Shown: positions 42,942 through 51,679 of the stretch, piece by piece
How positions within the stretch are numbered: position 1 is the stretch's first letter
Layout: each line of letters opens with the position of its first letter
Assembly (NCBI GenBank): GCA_018241745.1
Contig: JAFEDG010000141.1
Coordinates: forward strand, 62,001-126,000
Source of the DNA: Pseudomonadota bacterium
GTDB taxonomy: Bacteria; Pseudomonadota; Gammaproteobacteria; Burkholderiales; Casimicrobiaceae
DNA length: 64,000 nt
Direction: 5' to 3'
Program-made: the position numbers and the translations under genes
The notes under the pieces: generated by a model
Database searches by the model: none
Seen by the model: the letters and a program-made list of their open reading frames with translations, nothing else
Told to the model about the DNA's origin: nothing

Positions 42942-43561
42942 GGCGCCTTGTTGACGCGGCGCGGCAGGTAGTGATTGGCGGGCTTCGTGTCCCACTCCGG
43001 CATCAACGGGTAACCGTCGCGCTCGCGGATCGCCTGCGCCACGTCCGACTGCGGGTCGTGGATGTCGCCGAAGAGCCGCGCGTTGGTCGGGCAGGCCTTC
43101 ACGCACGCCGGCTTGCGGTCGTCCGGCGCCAGCGCCTCGTCGTGGATGCGGTCGACGCACAGCGTGCACTTGGTCATCACCTGCCGCCCCTCGTCCAGCT
43201 CGCGCGCGCCGTACGGGCAGGCCCATGCGCAGTACTTGCAGCCGATGCACTTGTCGTAGTCGACGAGGACGATGCCGTCCTCCTTGCGCTTGTAGCTCGC
43301 GCCGGTCGGGCACACCGGGACGCACGGCGGGTCTTCGCAGTGGAGGCAGCTCTTCGGGAAGTGAATCGTTTCCGTATCCGGGAACGTGCCCGCCTCGTAC
43401 GTCTGCACGCGGTTGAAGAACGTGCCGGTGGGGTCGGCTGCATAGGCGTGCTGGTCCGTCAGCGGCCCGGCGGCGCCGCCGGTGTTCCATTCCTTGCACG
43501 ACGTCACGCAGGCGTGACAGCCGACGCAGACGTTGAGGTCGATGACGAGGGCGAGTTGCAT
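42938..43561 (-). CDS. soeB: SoeB 4Fe-4S ferredoxin-type subunit of sulfite dehydrogenase
   Basis: 207 residues. Four Cys clusters: NVCVGCHACVTSCKEW, CLHCEDPPCVPVCPTGA, CIGCKYCAWACPYGAR and CTLC...CVKACPTNAR, enough for four [4Fe-4S] centres, as in DmsB/PsrB electron-transfer subunits. It carries electrons from SoeA to SoeC. ATG 43561 is the first sensible start, ten bases after the soeA stop; an upstream in-frame ATG would overlap soeA. No signal peptide. Confidence 0.9.
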   Translation of the reverse strand: MQLALVIDLNVCVGCHACVTSCKEWNTGGAAGPLTDQHAYAADPTGTFFNRVQTYEAGTFPDTETIHFPKSCLHCEDPPCVPVCPTGASYKRKEDGIVLVDYDKCIGCKYCAWACPYGARELDEGRQVMTKCTLCVDRIHDEALAPDDRKPACVKACPTNARLFGDIHDPQSDVAQAIRERDGYPLMPEWDTKPANHYLPRRVNKAP

Positions 43562-43571
43562 GGGTCCGACG

Positions 43572-46478
43572 CTATTTTTCCGCTGAATCGTGGGGCGCCG
43601 CGGCACGCGCATCGACATCGGGTCGAGCCCATTGGACATGCGGCGAGGTCTCGTCGCCTTCCGCCGGCGTGATCCGCACGCGCACGTCGTACCACCCGGC
43701 CTGGCCGGTGACGGGGTCGGAGTTGCTGATCCGCCGCTCGCCCAACGGCAGCGTGTCGGCGATCAGGTGGTTGAGCAGGAAGCCCTTGCGCGACTCGTCG
43801 GCCCCTGGCGCGAGATGCCACGCGCCGTCGGCCTTGCCGATCGCGTTCCACGTCCACACCGTCCCCGGCTCGACCGCCTCGCTGTCGCGCAGCATGCAGC
43901 GGACGCGTCCCCACGGGCTTTCGATCCAGCACCAGCCGCCGTCGGCGATGCCCGCGGCCCGTGCGGTCTTCGGGTGGACGAACAGGTAGTTGTGGCTGTG
44001 GATCTGGCGCAGCCACGCGTTCTGCGAATCCCACGAGTGGTACATCGCCATCGGCCGCTGCGTGATCGCGTTCAGCGGGAACGCCTCGGTGTCCGTCACC
44101 GCCTCCTCGAGCGGCGGGTACCAGAACGGCAGCGGGTCGAAGTATTTCACGACGCGCTCGCGCAGGTGCGCCGGGGGTTGCCGCCCGCCGCCCTTGCCCT
44201 CTGCCGCGAGCCGGAACGTCTGCAGCGAATCCTGGTACAGCGCGAGCTGCACCGGGTCGTTGCGCTGCCGCCATCCCTTCTCCTTGGCGAAGTCGAGATA
44301 GGCACGGTTCCAGTTGCGCATGAACTGCATGTCGCGCGGCAGGTGGTACTGGAACACGCAGTTGTTCTCGGCGTAGCGCTGCCACTGGTCGGGATTGGGT
44401 TCCCCGCGCAGCGGCGACTCGCCGTCCTTGCCGCGCCAGCCCATCAGGAAGCCGATGCCCGGCGCGGGCTGGAAGTTGACGACGAAGTCCGGGTAGTCAC
44501 GGAACTTGCGCGAACCGTCCGCGTTGACGAACGCGGGGAACTTGAGCCGCGTCGCGAGCTCGACGATCACTTCCTGGAACGGCCGGCACTCGCCGAGCGG
44601 CGGCACGACCGGCACCCGCACCGAGTCGACCGGGCCGTCGAACTCCGAGATCGGCCGGTCGAGCATGCTCATCACGTCATGGCGCTCGAGGTAGGTCGTG
44701 TCGGGCAGCACGAGGTCGGCAAACGCGACCATCTCGCTCTGGAACGCGTCGGCGACGACGATGAACGGGATCCGGTACTCGCCGTCGTCAGGATCGCGCG
44801 CATTCAGCATCGCGCGCACGCCCTCGGTGTTCATCGTCGAGTTCCACGCCATGTTGGCCATGAAGATCATCAGCGTGTCGAGGCGGTACGGGTCGCCGTT
44901 GACCGCATTCGTGATGACGTTGTGCATCAGCCCGTGCGCCGACAGCGGGTGCTCCCACGAAAACGCGTGGTCGATGCGGATCGGCGAGCCGTCGGCGTTG
45001 ATCGCAAGCTCGTCGGGGCTCGCCGGAAAGCCGAGCGGCGCCGCGTTGAGCGGCGTGTTCGGCTGGATCATCTCCGGTGAATTGAACGCGCGGTAATTCG
45101 GCACGATGTGGCGCGGATACGGCGCCTTGTGGCGGAAGCCGCCCGGGGCGTCGATCGTGCCCAGCACGCTCATCAGGACCGACAGCGCGCGCACGGTCTG
45201 GAATCCATTCGAGTGCGCCGCAAGCCCGCGCATCGCATGGAACGCGACGGGCCGCGCCGTGGTCGTCGGGTGGACCTTGCCCCACGCATCGGTCCATTCG
45301 ATCGGCAGCTCGAACGCCTGGTTAAGCGCGACGTCGCCCATCTCGCGCGCAAGCGCCACGATCCGCGCGGCCGGAATGCCGGTGATCGCGCTGGCCCACT
45401 CGGGCGTGCACGGCGCGACGCGCTCGCGCAGCAGCTGGAACGACGGCGCGACAGGCGTGCCGTCGTCCAGCGCATAGCGGCCTTCGAGCGCGGGCTCGCA
45501 GCCGTCGGCGATGCCTTCCGGATAGGCGTGCAGGATGCGCCCGCTCGCCTTGTCGTACACGAGCTTGTTGTGCGGATTGCGGCCGTCGCCCGGCGGGCCG
45601 GCCGCCGGGTCGAACGCGAACAGCCCATCGCGCTCGCCGCCGTCCAGCACGACGAGCTGCGGCGCGTTGGTGTACCGCGCAAGGAACGCGCGATCGACGC
45701 GCTCCTCGCCGATCAGCACGTGCAGCATCGCCATGAACAGCGCGCCATCGGTGCCCGGCTTGATCGGGATCCATTCGTCGGCGATCGCCGAGTAGCCGGT
45801 GCGCACCGGGTTGATCGACACGAAGCGCCCGCCGCGGCGCTTGAACGCGCTGATCGCGATCTTCAGCGGGTTGCTGTGGTGGTCTTCCGCCGTGCCGATC
45901 ATCACGAACAGCTTCGCGCGGTCGAGGTCCGGACCGCCGAATTCCCAGAAGCTGCCGCCGATCGTGTAGATCATGCCGGCCGCCATGTTCACCGAGCAGA
46001 AACCGCCGTGCGCCGCGTAGTTGGGCGTGCCGAACTGCCGCGCGAACAGTCCGGTGAGCGCCTGCATCTGGTCGCGGCCGGTGAAGAACGCGAACTTCCG
46101 CGGATCCGTCGCGCGGATGCGCGCGAGCCGTTCGACGAGGATCGCGTACGCACGCTCCCACGAAATGGGCTCGAACTGGCCTGCGCCGCGCTCGGTGCCC
46201 GGCTTGCGCAGCAGCGGCTGCGTGAGGCGCGCGGGCGAGTACTGCTTCATGATCCCGGCCGAGCCCTTGGCGCAGATCACGCCCTTGTTGAGGGGATGGT
46301 CGGGATTGCCATCGATGTAGCGGACCTTGCCGGCCTCGAGGTGCACGCGGATGCCGCAGCGACACGCGCACATGTAGCACGTCGTTGTCTTCACGTCGCG
46401 CTGGACGTCCGGCGCGGGAGTGGCCGTCGGATCGTGCAAGGGCGCGCTGCCGAATTGCCGCGCGAACCAGTTCAGCAA
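43572..46478 (-). CDS. soeA: SoeA molybdopterin catalytic subunit of sulfite dehydrogenase (quinone)
   Basis: 968 residues, in the SoeA size range. N-terminal [4Fe-4S] ligands Cys 34, 37, 41 and 69 (TTCYMCACRCGI, GVICAKGSAGIMKQYSPARL). Molybdopterin-binding parts include FAFFTGRDQMQALTGLFARQ, GTAEDHHSNPLKIAI, FMANMAWNSTMNTEGVRAML and a C-terminal dinucleotide-binding domain. There is no twin-arginine signal, which fits the cytoplasmic sulfite-oxidising enzyme SoeABC that oxidises sulfite to sulfate. Other DMSO-reductase-family functions (polysulfide or tetrathionate) are possible but those are usually periplasmic. First gene of soeABC. Confidence 0.87.
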   Translation of the reverse strand: MLNWFARQFGSAPLHDPTATPAPDVQRDVKTTTCYMCACRCGIRVHLEAGKVRYIDGNPDHPLNKGVICAKGSAGIMKQYSPARLTQPLLRKPGTERGAGQFEPISWERAYAILVERLARIRATDPRKFAFFTGRDQMQALTGLFARQFGTPNYAAHGGFCSVNMAAGMIYTIGGSFWEFGGPDLDRAKLFVMIGTAEDHHSNPLKIAISAFKRRGGRFVSINPVRTGYSAIADEWIPIKPGTDGALFMAMLHVLIGEERVDRAFLARYTNAPQLVVLDGGERDGLFAFDPAAGPPGDGRNPHNKLVYDKASGRILHAYPEGIADGCEPALEGRYALDDGTPVAPSFQLLRERVAPCTPEWASAITGIPAARIVALAREMGDVALNQAFELPIEWTDAWGKVHPTTTARPVAFHAMRGLAAHSNGFQTVRALSVLMSVLGTIDAPGGFRHKAPYPRHIVPNYRAFNSPEMIQPNTPLNAAPLGFPASPDELAINADGSPIRIDHAFSWEHPLSAHGLMHNVITNAVNGDPYRLDTLMIFMANMAWNSTMNTEGVRAMLNARDPDDGEYRIPFIVVADAFQSEMVAFADLVLPDTTYLERHDVMSMLDRPISEFDGPVDSVRVPVVPPLGECRPFQEVIVELATRLKFPAFVNADGSRKFRDYPDFVVNFQPAPGIGFLMGWRGKDGESPLRGEPNPDQWQRYAENNCVFQYHLPRDMQFMRNWNRAYLDFAKEKGWRQRNDPVQLALYQDSLQTFRLAAEGKGGGRQPPAHLRERVVKYFDPLPFWYPPLEEAVTDTEAFPLNAITQRPMAMYHSWDSQNAWLRQIHSHNYLFVHPKTARAAGIADGGWCWIESPWGRVRCMLRDSEAVEPGTVWTWNAIGKADGAWHLAPGADESRKGFLLNHLIADTLPLGERRISNSDPVTGQAGWYDVRVRITPAEGDETSPHVQWARPDVDARAAAPHDSAEK

Positions 46479-46622
46479 GGGCGTACTCCAGCGTGCGTGC
46501 GCGCGCCTGCGGCGCGATGCGTGCGTGCGTCGATCATGGGTGCGGCATGATAACGGCTAACGCGTGCTGTCGCAGGTTCTGGCGACGAGGCGGCTCAAAT
46601 TCCGAGACTTCGTCGACGTGGA

Positions 46623-47597
46623 TCATTCCGCATGGATGCCGGAGCGCTGCACGAGATCGCGATACTGCCGGATGTCGTCCTTGATCAGGCCCGCGAACTG
46701 CTCCGGGGAATCGGGCGCCGCGTTCGTGTCGAGGCGCGCGAGCTGGTCGCGTACCCCGGGGTCGTTGAGTGCCCTGACCATCGCAGCGTTCAATGAATCC
46801 ACCTGCGCACGCGGCGTACCGGCCGGTGCCAGTATCCCGTACCACTGGACCACGCGATAACCCGGCAGGAGCTCGCCCATCGTCGGCACGTCGGGCAGCG
46901 ATTCGACGCGGCGCTCCCCGGTGACCGCGAGTATCCGCAACGTTCCGGCCTTGACGTGCTGCGTGACTGTCGGGAGGCTTGCGAACGCGAAGGCGACCTC
47001 GCCGCCCAGCAGCGCGGTGACCATCGGGCCGCCGCCCTTGTATGGAACGTGTACGACGTCCACGTGCGCGAGGAGCTTGAACATTTCGCCGGCGAGGTGG
47101 GGTCCGCCCAGGTTGCCGGTCGACGCAAAGTTGAGCGCGCCCGGCTTGGCCTTGGCGAGTGCGATCAGCTGCTTCACGTTGTGGGCCGGAGACGATGCCG
47201 GCACCACCAGCGCGTACGCCGAAGTGCCGATCAATCCCACAGGAGCGAACCCGTCGACTGCGTCGTAAGGAAGGTCGCGGTACGCCGCCGGGATGATGGC
47301 GTTGGGGCCGACATTGCCGAGCAGCAGCGTGTATCCATCCGGCACCGCCTTGGCGACGAGTTCGGTGCCAATCCGGCCGCTGGCACCTGGCCGGTTGTCG
47401 ATGACGAACGACTGCCCGAGCTGCTTCTCGAGGGCGACTGCCATCACGCGCGCGGCAGCGTCGGCACCTCCGGCGGGCGGATAGGGCACGATCAGGTGGA
47501 CCGGATGGTCCGGATACGCGGCGAGCGCGCTGCCCTGCGCACTTGCCCCGACGATGACCACCGCGAGCGACGCGACCAGCATTCGATACGGATTCAT
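46623..47597 (-). CDS. Bug/TctC-family periplasmic solute-binding protein
   Basis: 324 residues. Signal peptide residues 1-27 (LVASLAVVIVGASAQGSALAA), then PVHLIVPYPPAGGADAAARV, FVIDNRPGASGRIGTELVAK, DGYTLLLGNVGPNAI and LPDVPTMGELLPGYRV, the Bug blocks. An AGGAGG ribosome-binding site precedes ATG 47597. It is the nearest downstream gene of the FCD-type GntR regulator on the same strand and probably delivers the substrate of the CoA-dependent pathway encoded to the right. A GCCGCC hairpin separates it from that regulator. Confidence 0.92.
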   Translation of the reverse strand: MNPYRMLVASLAVVIVGASAQGSALAAYPDHPVHLIVPYPPAGGADAAARVMAVALEKQLGQSFVIDNRPGASGRIGTELVAKAVPDGYTLLLGNVGPNAIIPAAYRDLPYDAVDGFAPVGLIGTSAYALVVPASSPAHNVKQLIALAKAKPGALNFASTGNLGGPHLAGEMFKLLAHVDVVHVPYKGGGPMVTALLGGEVAFAFASLPTVTQHVKAGTLRILAVTGERRVESLPDVPTMGELLPGYRVVQWYGILAPAGTPRAQVDSLNAAMVRALNDPGVRDQLARLDTNAAPDSPEQFAGLIKDDIRQYRDLVQRSGIHAE

Positions 47598-47635
47598 GGC
47601 TTCCTCCTCCTCGTGAACGCCGCCGTTGCGGCGCA

Positions 47636-47652
47636 CGCCGCCGTTGGCGGCG
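47636..47652. other. GC hairpin between the FCD regulator and Bug genes
   Basis: CGCCGCC-GTT-GGCGGCG, a perfect seven-base stem, with a second imperfect copy (GCCGCCGTTGCGGC) just below it at about 47620-47633. There is no T tract, so an incomplete terminator or processing hairpin is more likely than full termination. Confidence 0.4.
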
Positions 47653-47669
47653 ATGGACGATGCGCGTGG

Positions 47670-48350
47670 CTAACCGACGCTTGCCCGCCTCGATCGCGCG
47701 GACGACGTTATGCCGAGTGCGCCAATCGCGAGCGCGGCAGCGCGGCGGATATGCTCTTCGGCAGCCTTGCGCGCGGCGGCCGGGCTTCGCCGGGCGAGCG
47801 CTTCCATGATCGCCTTGGCGCCATCGACCGTTTCGCGCATGCGGGCGGCTCGATCGACGTCGAGTCCCCGGATCAAGGTCACGCGCGCGCGCAGCAACCG
47901 CAGTACGCGCTTCAGCTCGGCGTTGCCGGCGATGTCGTAAAGGCGATCGTAGAACGTCGTCTTCGCGTGCTGGAGCGCATTGAAGTCACCGGCCGCGACG
48001 GCACGCGTCATCGCCACGAGATCGGTGCGCAGGTCCGCGAGGTCAGCGGGGGTCACGCGCTTCGCGCATTCCGCGCAAGCGTAGCCTTCCAGCTCGGCGC
48101 GCAACGCATAGGCGTCCGCCGCACCCCCGGCATCCAGGCTCGCCACCGCCGGGCCCTTGTTGGGCGTCAACACCAGCAGGCCTTCGGCTTCCAGCTGGCG
48201 CAGGGCTTCGCGCAACGTCGTGCGGCTGACGCCCAGCTGCTCGCATAGCTCGCGCTCGACGAGCTTGCCTCCGGGCTCGAACACGCACTCGGTAATCGCG
48301 TTGCGCAGGATTTCCACCACCTGCAACCGCAATGGACGGGGCGTCGCCAT
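47670..48350 (-). CDS. GntR-family regulator, FCD (FadR C-terminal) subfamily
   Basis: 226 residues from ATG 48350. N-terminal winged helix-turn-helix (QVVEILRNAITECVFEPGGK, LVERELCEQLGVSRTTLREA, LRQLEAEGLL) and an all-helical FCD ligand domain (LRAELEGYACAECAKRV, FYDRLYDIAGNAEL, EEHIRRAA). FCD regulators bind organic acids through a metal site. An upstream ATG at 48407 lies inside the operator-like palindrome, which argues for the 48350 start. Divergent from the thioesterase-lyase pair; likely represses both directions. Confidence 0.9.
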   Translation of the reverse strand: MATPRPLRLQVVEILRNAITECVFEPGGKLVERELCEQLGVSRTTLREALRQLEAEGLLVLTPNKGPAVASLDAGGAADAYALRAELEGYACAECAKRVTPADLADLRTDLVAMTRAVAAGDFNALQHAKTTFYDRLYDIAGNAELKRVLRLLRARVTLIRGLDVDRAARMRETVDGAKAIMEALARRSPAAARKAAEEHIRRAAALAIGALGITSSARSRRASVG

Positions 48351-48399
48351 CAACAAGCCGCTAGCCGCCGTCGTGCCCCCCGGTACCCGATTGACTCGA

Positions 48400-48412
48400 A
48401 TTGTCATACAAT
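48400..48412. promoter_or_regulatory. FCD-type operator between GntR gene and thioesterase operon
   Basis: ATTGT-CAT-ACAAT, a perfect palindrome of the TTGT-N3-ACAA form used by many FCD regulators. It lies in the spacer of a possible promoter TTGACT (48391-48396)-N17-GACGAT (48414-48419) reading towards 48465, a position where binding would block polymerase. Confidence 0.6.
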
Positions 48413-48464
48413 CGACGATATTACGTTCTGGACCAATGCGCAAGCCTTCGTTGCCCCTGACGCG

Positions 48465-49406
48465 ATGACCGTCCCGCCCGCACCGCCGTCCGTAACGCCG
48501 CTGCACGACCTGATGCGGCGCGCGCTCGCCGCGTCCCGGGTACCCGGCTTTCACTTTGCGGGCCACTTTCTGGGCGTGGACTTCGAGACGGTCGACCACG
48601 ACGAGGTCGTGCTATCGATCCGCGATGGAGACGGGCTGCGCCTGGGCACGGCGGACGGCGACCTGTTCGCGCTTGCCGTCCTCGCGGACGTAACGCTGTC
48701 GACCGCGTTGCGTGCCGGCCGCGCGTCGCGCGAACGGCTGGCGACGACCTGGCTGCAGCTTCAGTTCACCGGAGCGCAGGCGGCGCGATCGCTGCACGCA
48801 CGCGGTGCGACGCAAATGGAACGGCAGCACAGCCGCCTTCCCGTCGGAGGCGCAAGCGCGCGCATCGAAAGCGGCGGCGTTGCCGTGTGCCATGCGATCG
48901 GTGAGTTCGCCCACGTCGGGCCGCCACCCGGCGTGACGCTCGGTCCCCTGCCCTGGCAAGTGGGCACCCGGAGCAGCGCGCTCCTCGCGGACACCGAACT
49001 GGCGCCGGACGAGCAACAGGTCCTGGACCTGGTTGCCTCGGCGGACGCGGCCAGCGCGCCGACTTGTCTTTGGTCCGGCCGCACGCAGTTGCGCGAAGGC
49101 GGCGCAACTCGGGTCGTGCCACTGGGGCTGCACTTCCGCAACCGCGTTGGCCACGTCCAGGGCGGCCTGCTGCTCGGTGTAGCAACTGGCGCTGCCTGTG
49201 CGGCGCTCACGCCCGACTACCGAATCGCGAATGCCACCGGCTGGTACCTGCGCCCGGCACAGGGCCGCGCGCTGACCGCCGACGCGGACGTGCTGCATCG
49301 TGGCCGCTACACGGCCGTCGTGCGGACGCGAGTCCGCGACGACGGCGACGAGCCCGTGCTCGAGTGCATGACGCAACACCTTCTGGTCGACACCCGCCAA
49401 CCATGA
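48465..49406 (+). CDS. Double-hotdog acyl-CoA thioesterase-like protein
   Basis: 313 residues with two hotdog-type halves: about 10-135 (FHFAGHFLGVDFETVDHDEV, TTWLQLQFTGAQAARSLHAR) and about 175-310 (GLHFRNRVGHVQGGLLLGVA, NATGWYLRPAQGRALTADAD, VLHRGRYTAVVRTRV). The second half has the HVQGG block of PaaI-type thioesterases, where Gly and a nearby acid position the thioester. The protein may hydrolyse an acyl-CoA intermediate. Its stop overlaps the start of the lyase (ATGA), so the two act together. Confidence 0.8.
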   Translation: MTVPPAPPSVTPLHDLMRRALAASRVPGFHFAGHFLGVDFETVDHDEVVLSIRDGDGLRLGTADGDLFALAVLADVTLSTALRAGRASRERLATTWLQLQFTGAQAARSLHARGATQMERQHSRLPVGGASARIESGGVAVCHAIGEFAHVGPPPGVTLGPLPWQVGTRSSALLADTELAPDEQQVLDLVASADAASAPTCLWSGRTQLREGGATRVVPLGLHFRNRVGHVQGGLLLGVATGAACAALTPDYRIANATGWYLRPAQGRALTADADVLHRGRYTAVVRTRVRDDGDEPVLECMTQHLLVDTRQP

Positions 49407-50200
49407 CGCCACTGCGGTCGCTGTTGTTCGTTCCTGCGTCCCGGCCAGACCGCTTCGCAAAGGCGCTGGGCGCGGGCGCGAGCATGGTGATCGTCGACCT
49501 GGAGGACGCGGTCGCGCCGTCGGCCAAGGCGTCCGCGCGGGACGCCGTGGCCAGCTGGCTCGATGCAACGCGCCCGGTGCTGGTCCGCGTCAACGCGTGC
49601 GAAACCCCGTGGTTCGCCGACGACATCCGGATGTGCGAGCACCCGGGCGTCGTCGGCGTCGTGCTGCCGAAGGCGGAGGATGCTTCGCTGCTGCCGTCAC
49701 TGGCCAGGCCGTGGCGTACGGTCATGCCGCTCGTCGAGAGCGCGCGCGGCGTCGGTGCCGTGGATCAGCTCGCGGCTGCCCGCGGCGTCGCGTGCCTCCT
49801 GTTCGGCGCGCTGGACCTGGCTGCCGATCTCGGGATGCAAGAACCCCACGAGGACGATTTCACCAGCCTGCGCCTCGCGCTCGTCCGCGCGTCACGTGTG
49901 GCCGGGCTCGGCGCGCCACTGGATGGGGTGACCTCCGCCATCGACGACGAGGCGACGCTTCGCGACGACATCGCGCGGGCGCGCCGACTGGGCTTCGCGG
50001 GCAAGCTGTGCATCCATCCGCGCCAGGTACCCGTCGTCGAGGCGCTGTTCGCACCGACGGCCACGGAAGTGGACTGGGCACGTCGCGTGAAGGCCGCGAT
50101 CGATGCCGAGCATGGCGGCGTGGCCACGGTGGACGGCAAGATGGTGGACCGACCTGTGCTGCAGCGTGCGCTCGCGATACTTGCGGGAGTCGCCCGATGA
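49403..50200 (+). CDS. CitE-like HpcH/HpaI-family CoA-ester lyase
   Basis: 265 residues. TIM-barrel lyase with SLLFVPASRPDRFAKAL, MVIVDLEDAVAPSAK, VLVRVNACETPWF, VVLPKAED, MPLVESARGVGAV and GFAGKLCIHPRQVPVV. These match CitE/malyl- and citramalyl-CoA lyases; Glu/Asp of the Mg site lie in DLEDA and LVESA. It is predicted to cleave a beta-hydroxyacyl-CoA into acetyl-CoA (or propionyl-CoA) and an oxo acid. Start ATG 49403 overlaps the thioesterase stop. Confidence 0.88.
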   Translation: MTPLRSLLFVPASRPDRFAKALGAGASMVIVDLEDAVAPSAKASARDAVASWLDATRPVLVRVNACETPWFADDIRMCEHPGVVGVVLPKAEDASLLPSLARPWRTVMPLVESARGVGAVDQLAAARGVACLLFGALDLAADLGMQEPHEDDFTSLRLALVRASRVAGLGAPLDGVTSAIDDEATLRDDIARARRLGFAGKLCIHPRQVPVVEALFAPTATEVDWARRVKAAIDAEHGGVATVDGKMVDRPVLQRALAILAGVAR

Positions 50201-50211
50201 TCCGCGTCCCG

Positions 50212-50943
50212 CTAGCCTTCTGCCCCTTGCGACACGAGGTAGTGGTAATGCTGGGTGTGGACGTACGTCGTCCGCAGCTCGACAGGCACGCGGTTGAACG
50301 TGAAGGCGGTGCGCTCGATCTTGAGCATCGGCGTAGCCGCGGTAACGCCGAGGATCCGCGCCACCGTTGCGCCCGCGCTCACCGCGAGCAGCTTCTCGGT
50401 GACGCGCACGATGTTGACGCCGAACCGGGACTGGTAGAGCGCGTACAGCGAGGCCGGCCCGTCGGCGACGGTCCTGGCATCGAGCCCTGTGAACAGCTGC
50501 GTCGGCACCAGGATCTCCGCGTACGCCAGGTTGGCGTCCGCTGCCGAGAGGCGAATGCGCATCCGGAACACCTGCGGCGAGCGGAGGCCCGGCGGGAACT
50601 GCAGCTGCGCAGCGACGCTTGGCGCGGCCCTTTCCCTGCGGAGGGAGAGCAATTCACGATGGAAGCTGTCCTTGGCTCCGCCGTTGCGTACGACATTGAA
50701 GAACCGGTACACGTTGCCAGGGGCGTTGTGGCGCGCGACGTACGTGCCCTTGCCCTGCGTGCGCACCAGGACATTGCCGGCAACCAGCTCGCCGATCGCC
50801 GCGCGGATCGTCGAGATCCCCACGCCGAAGCGCGCCGCCAGCTGGGGCTCGGTTGGAATCATCTCGCCCGGACGCCACTCGTTGCGCGCGAGGCTGGCAA
50901 CGAGCTGTTCCTTGATCTGGCGGTACAGCGGTTGGCTGCCCAT
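50212..50943 (-). CDS. GntR-family regulator, HutC/UTRA subfamily
   Basis: 243 residues from ATG 50943. Winged helix (LYRQIKEQLVASLARNEWRP, GEMIPTEPQLAARFGVGIST, IRAAIGELVAGNVLVRTQGK) followed by a UTRA effector domain (VFRMRIRLSAADANLAYAEI, ARILGVTAATPMLKIERTAF, VPVELRTTYVHTQHYHYL). UTRA regulators respond to small metabolites. The frame continues upstream antisense to other genes, but only this segment has recognisable domains. Convergent with the lyase gene; it is divergent from the operon at 51160, whose promoter carries the shared tandem operator. Confidence 0.9.
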   Translation of the reverse strand: MGSQPLYRQIKEQLVASLARNEWRPGEMIPTEPQLAARFGVGISTIRAAIGELVAGNVLVRTQGKGTYVARHNAPGNVYRFFNVVRNGGAKDSFHRELLSLRRERAAPSVAAQLQFPPGLRSPQVFRMRIRLSAADANLAYAEILVPTQLFTGLDARTVADGPASLYALYQSRFGVNIVRVTEKLLAVSAGATVARILGVTAATPMLKIERTAFTFNRVPVELRTTYVHTQHYHYLVSQGAEG

Positions 50944-51041
50944 GTTTCGCTGCTGCGCTCTCGCGGTGGGAGGGTCCGGAATATACGGCGGGCACGATGC
51001 GGTGTCACGCGGCCGGCCGCGGCGGGAGCGTGCGTCGCTCC

Positions 51042-51060
51042 ACTCAATGAACCTTTGAGT
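51042..51060. promoter_or_regulatory. Inverted repeat ACTCAA-N7-TTGAGT upstream of the MaoC operon
   Basis: Six-base perfect arms around TGAACCT. Its right arm TTGAGT may double as a -35 element for the rightward operon, with an AATGAT (51078-51083) -10 at 17 bases. It adjoins the tandem TCATTCGA repeats. Confidence 0.35.
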
Positions 51061-51061
51061 G

Positions 51062-51085
51062 TCATTCGAGTCATTCGAATGATAA
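51062..51085. promoter_or_regulatory. Tandem 9-bp operator, copy 1
   Basis: TCATTCGAG then TCATTCGAA then TGATAA. The second copy with the following TGA makes a perfect 12-base palindrome TCATTCGAATGA (51071-51082). The same arrangement recurs at 55324-55347. It lies between the UTRA regulator gene and the MaoC operon, so the regulator is the obvious binder. Confidence 0.7.
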
Positions 51086-51159
51086 CATCGGCAAATCACC
51101 GCGGCGATCGACGCCGCGACACGGCGTGGCGAGCCACGCGTCAAGCATGAAGGTGACCC

Positions 51160-51669
51160 ATGAGTGAAGCCAGGAAGCGCGTTGCCGCGGATGCGCGCGG
51201 GCGCCGCGCGCAATTCGACGAAATCGAGGTCGGGCGCGTGCTCGGCGAGATGGAATGGACCGTCACCGAGGCGATGATCGACACGCAGTGCGCGCTGGAT
51301 GCGGACTACGCGCTCTGGTACAGCGTCGATTCCCCTTGGGGCGGGCGCGTCGCCCCGCCCCAGATCAGCTACCGGCCGCCGCGCTGGCTGCTTTCGCGCG
51401 CGTACAACGTGCGCGGACTGTTCTATCGCTGGGAGATGGAGAACATCCGACCGATCCGGCCGGGGGTGCCGCTGCGGGTCACGGCCACGGTGGCCGACAA
51501 GTACGTGCGCAACGACCGCGAGTTCATCGTGTTCGAGGCGAGCGCCACCGACCCGGACGGCGCGCTGGTTTTCCGGACCCGCCGCACGCACGTTCTGGAC
51601 TTCGTCGACCGCAACGCCGAGCGCGCCGGCGAAGGCATCGATTCCGGCATCAAGGCGGAACGCATCTGA
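51160..51669 (+). CDS. MaoC-like dehydratase, large/N-terminal-type subunit
   Basis: 169 residues, a single hotdog domain of the FAS1-like dehydratase group. It shows VLGEMEWTVTEAMIDTQCAL, PPQISYRPPRWLLSRAYNVR, RPIRPGVPLRVTATV and EFIVFEASATDPDGALVFRT. It lacks an obvious D-x4-H catalytic pair and would need the partner encoded 10 bases downstream; paired MaoC subunits usually form a heterodimeric enoyl-CoA hydratase. First gene of the operator-controlled operon (start 75 bases after the operator). Confidence 0.8.
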   Translation: MSEARKRVAADARGRRAQFDEIEVGRVLGEMEWTVTEAMIDTQCALDADYALWYSVDSPWGGRVAPPQISYRPPRWLLSRAYNVRGLFYRWEMENIRPIRPGVPLRVTATVADKYVRNDREFIVFEASATDPDGALVFRTRRTHVLDFVDRNAERAGEGIDSGIKAERI

Positions 51670-51679
51670 AGGAGATTCC

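Noticed and set aside
43590..46550. Plus-strand frames opposite soeA
   Set aside because: Shadows of the molybdoenzyme gene; no motifs and no ribosome-binding sites.
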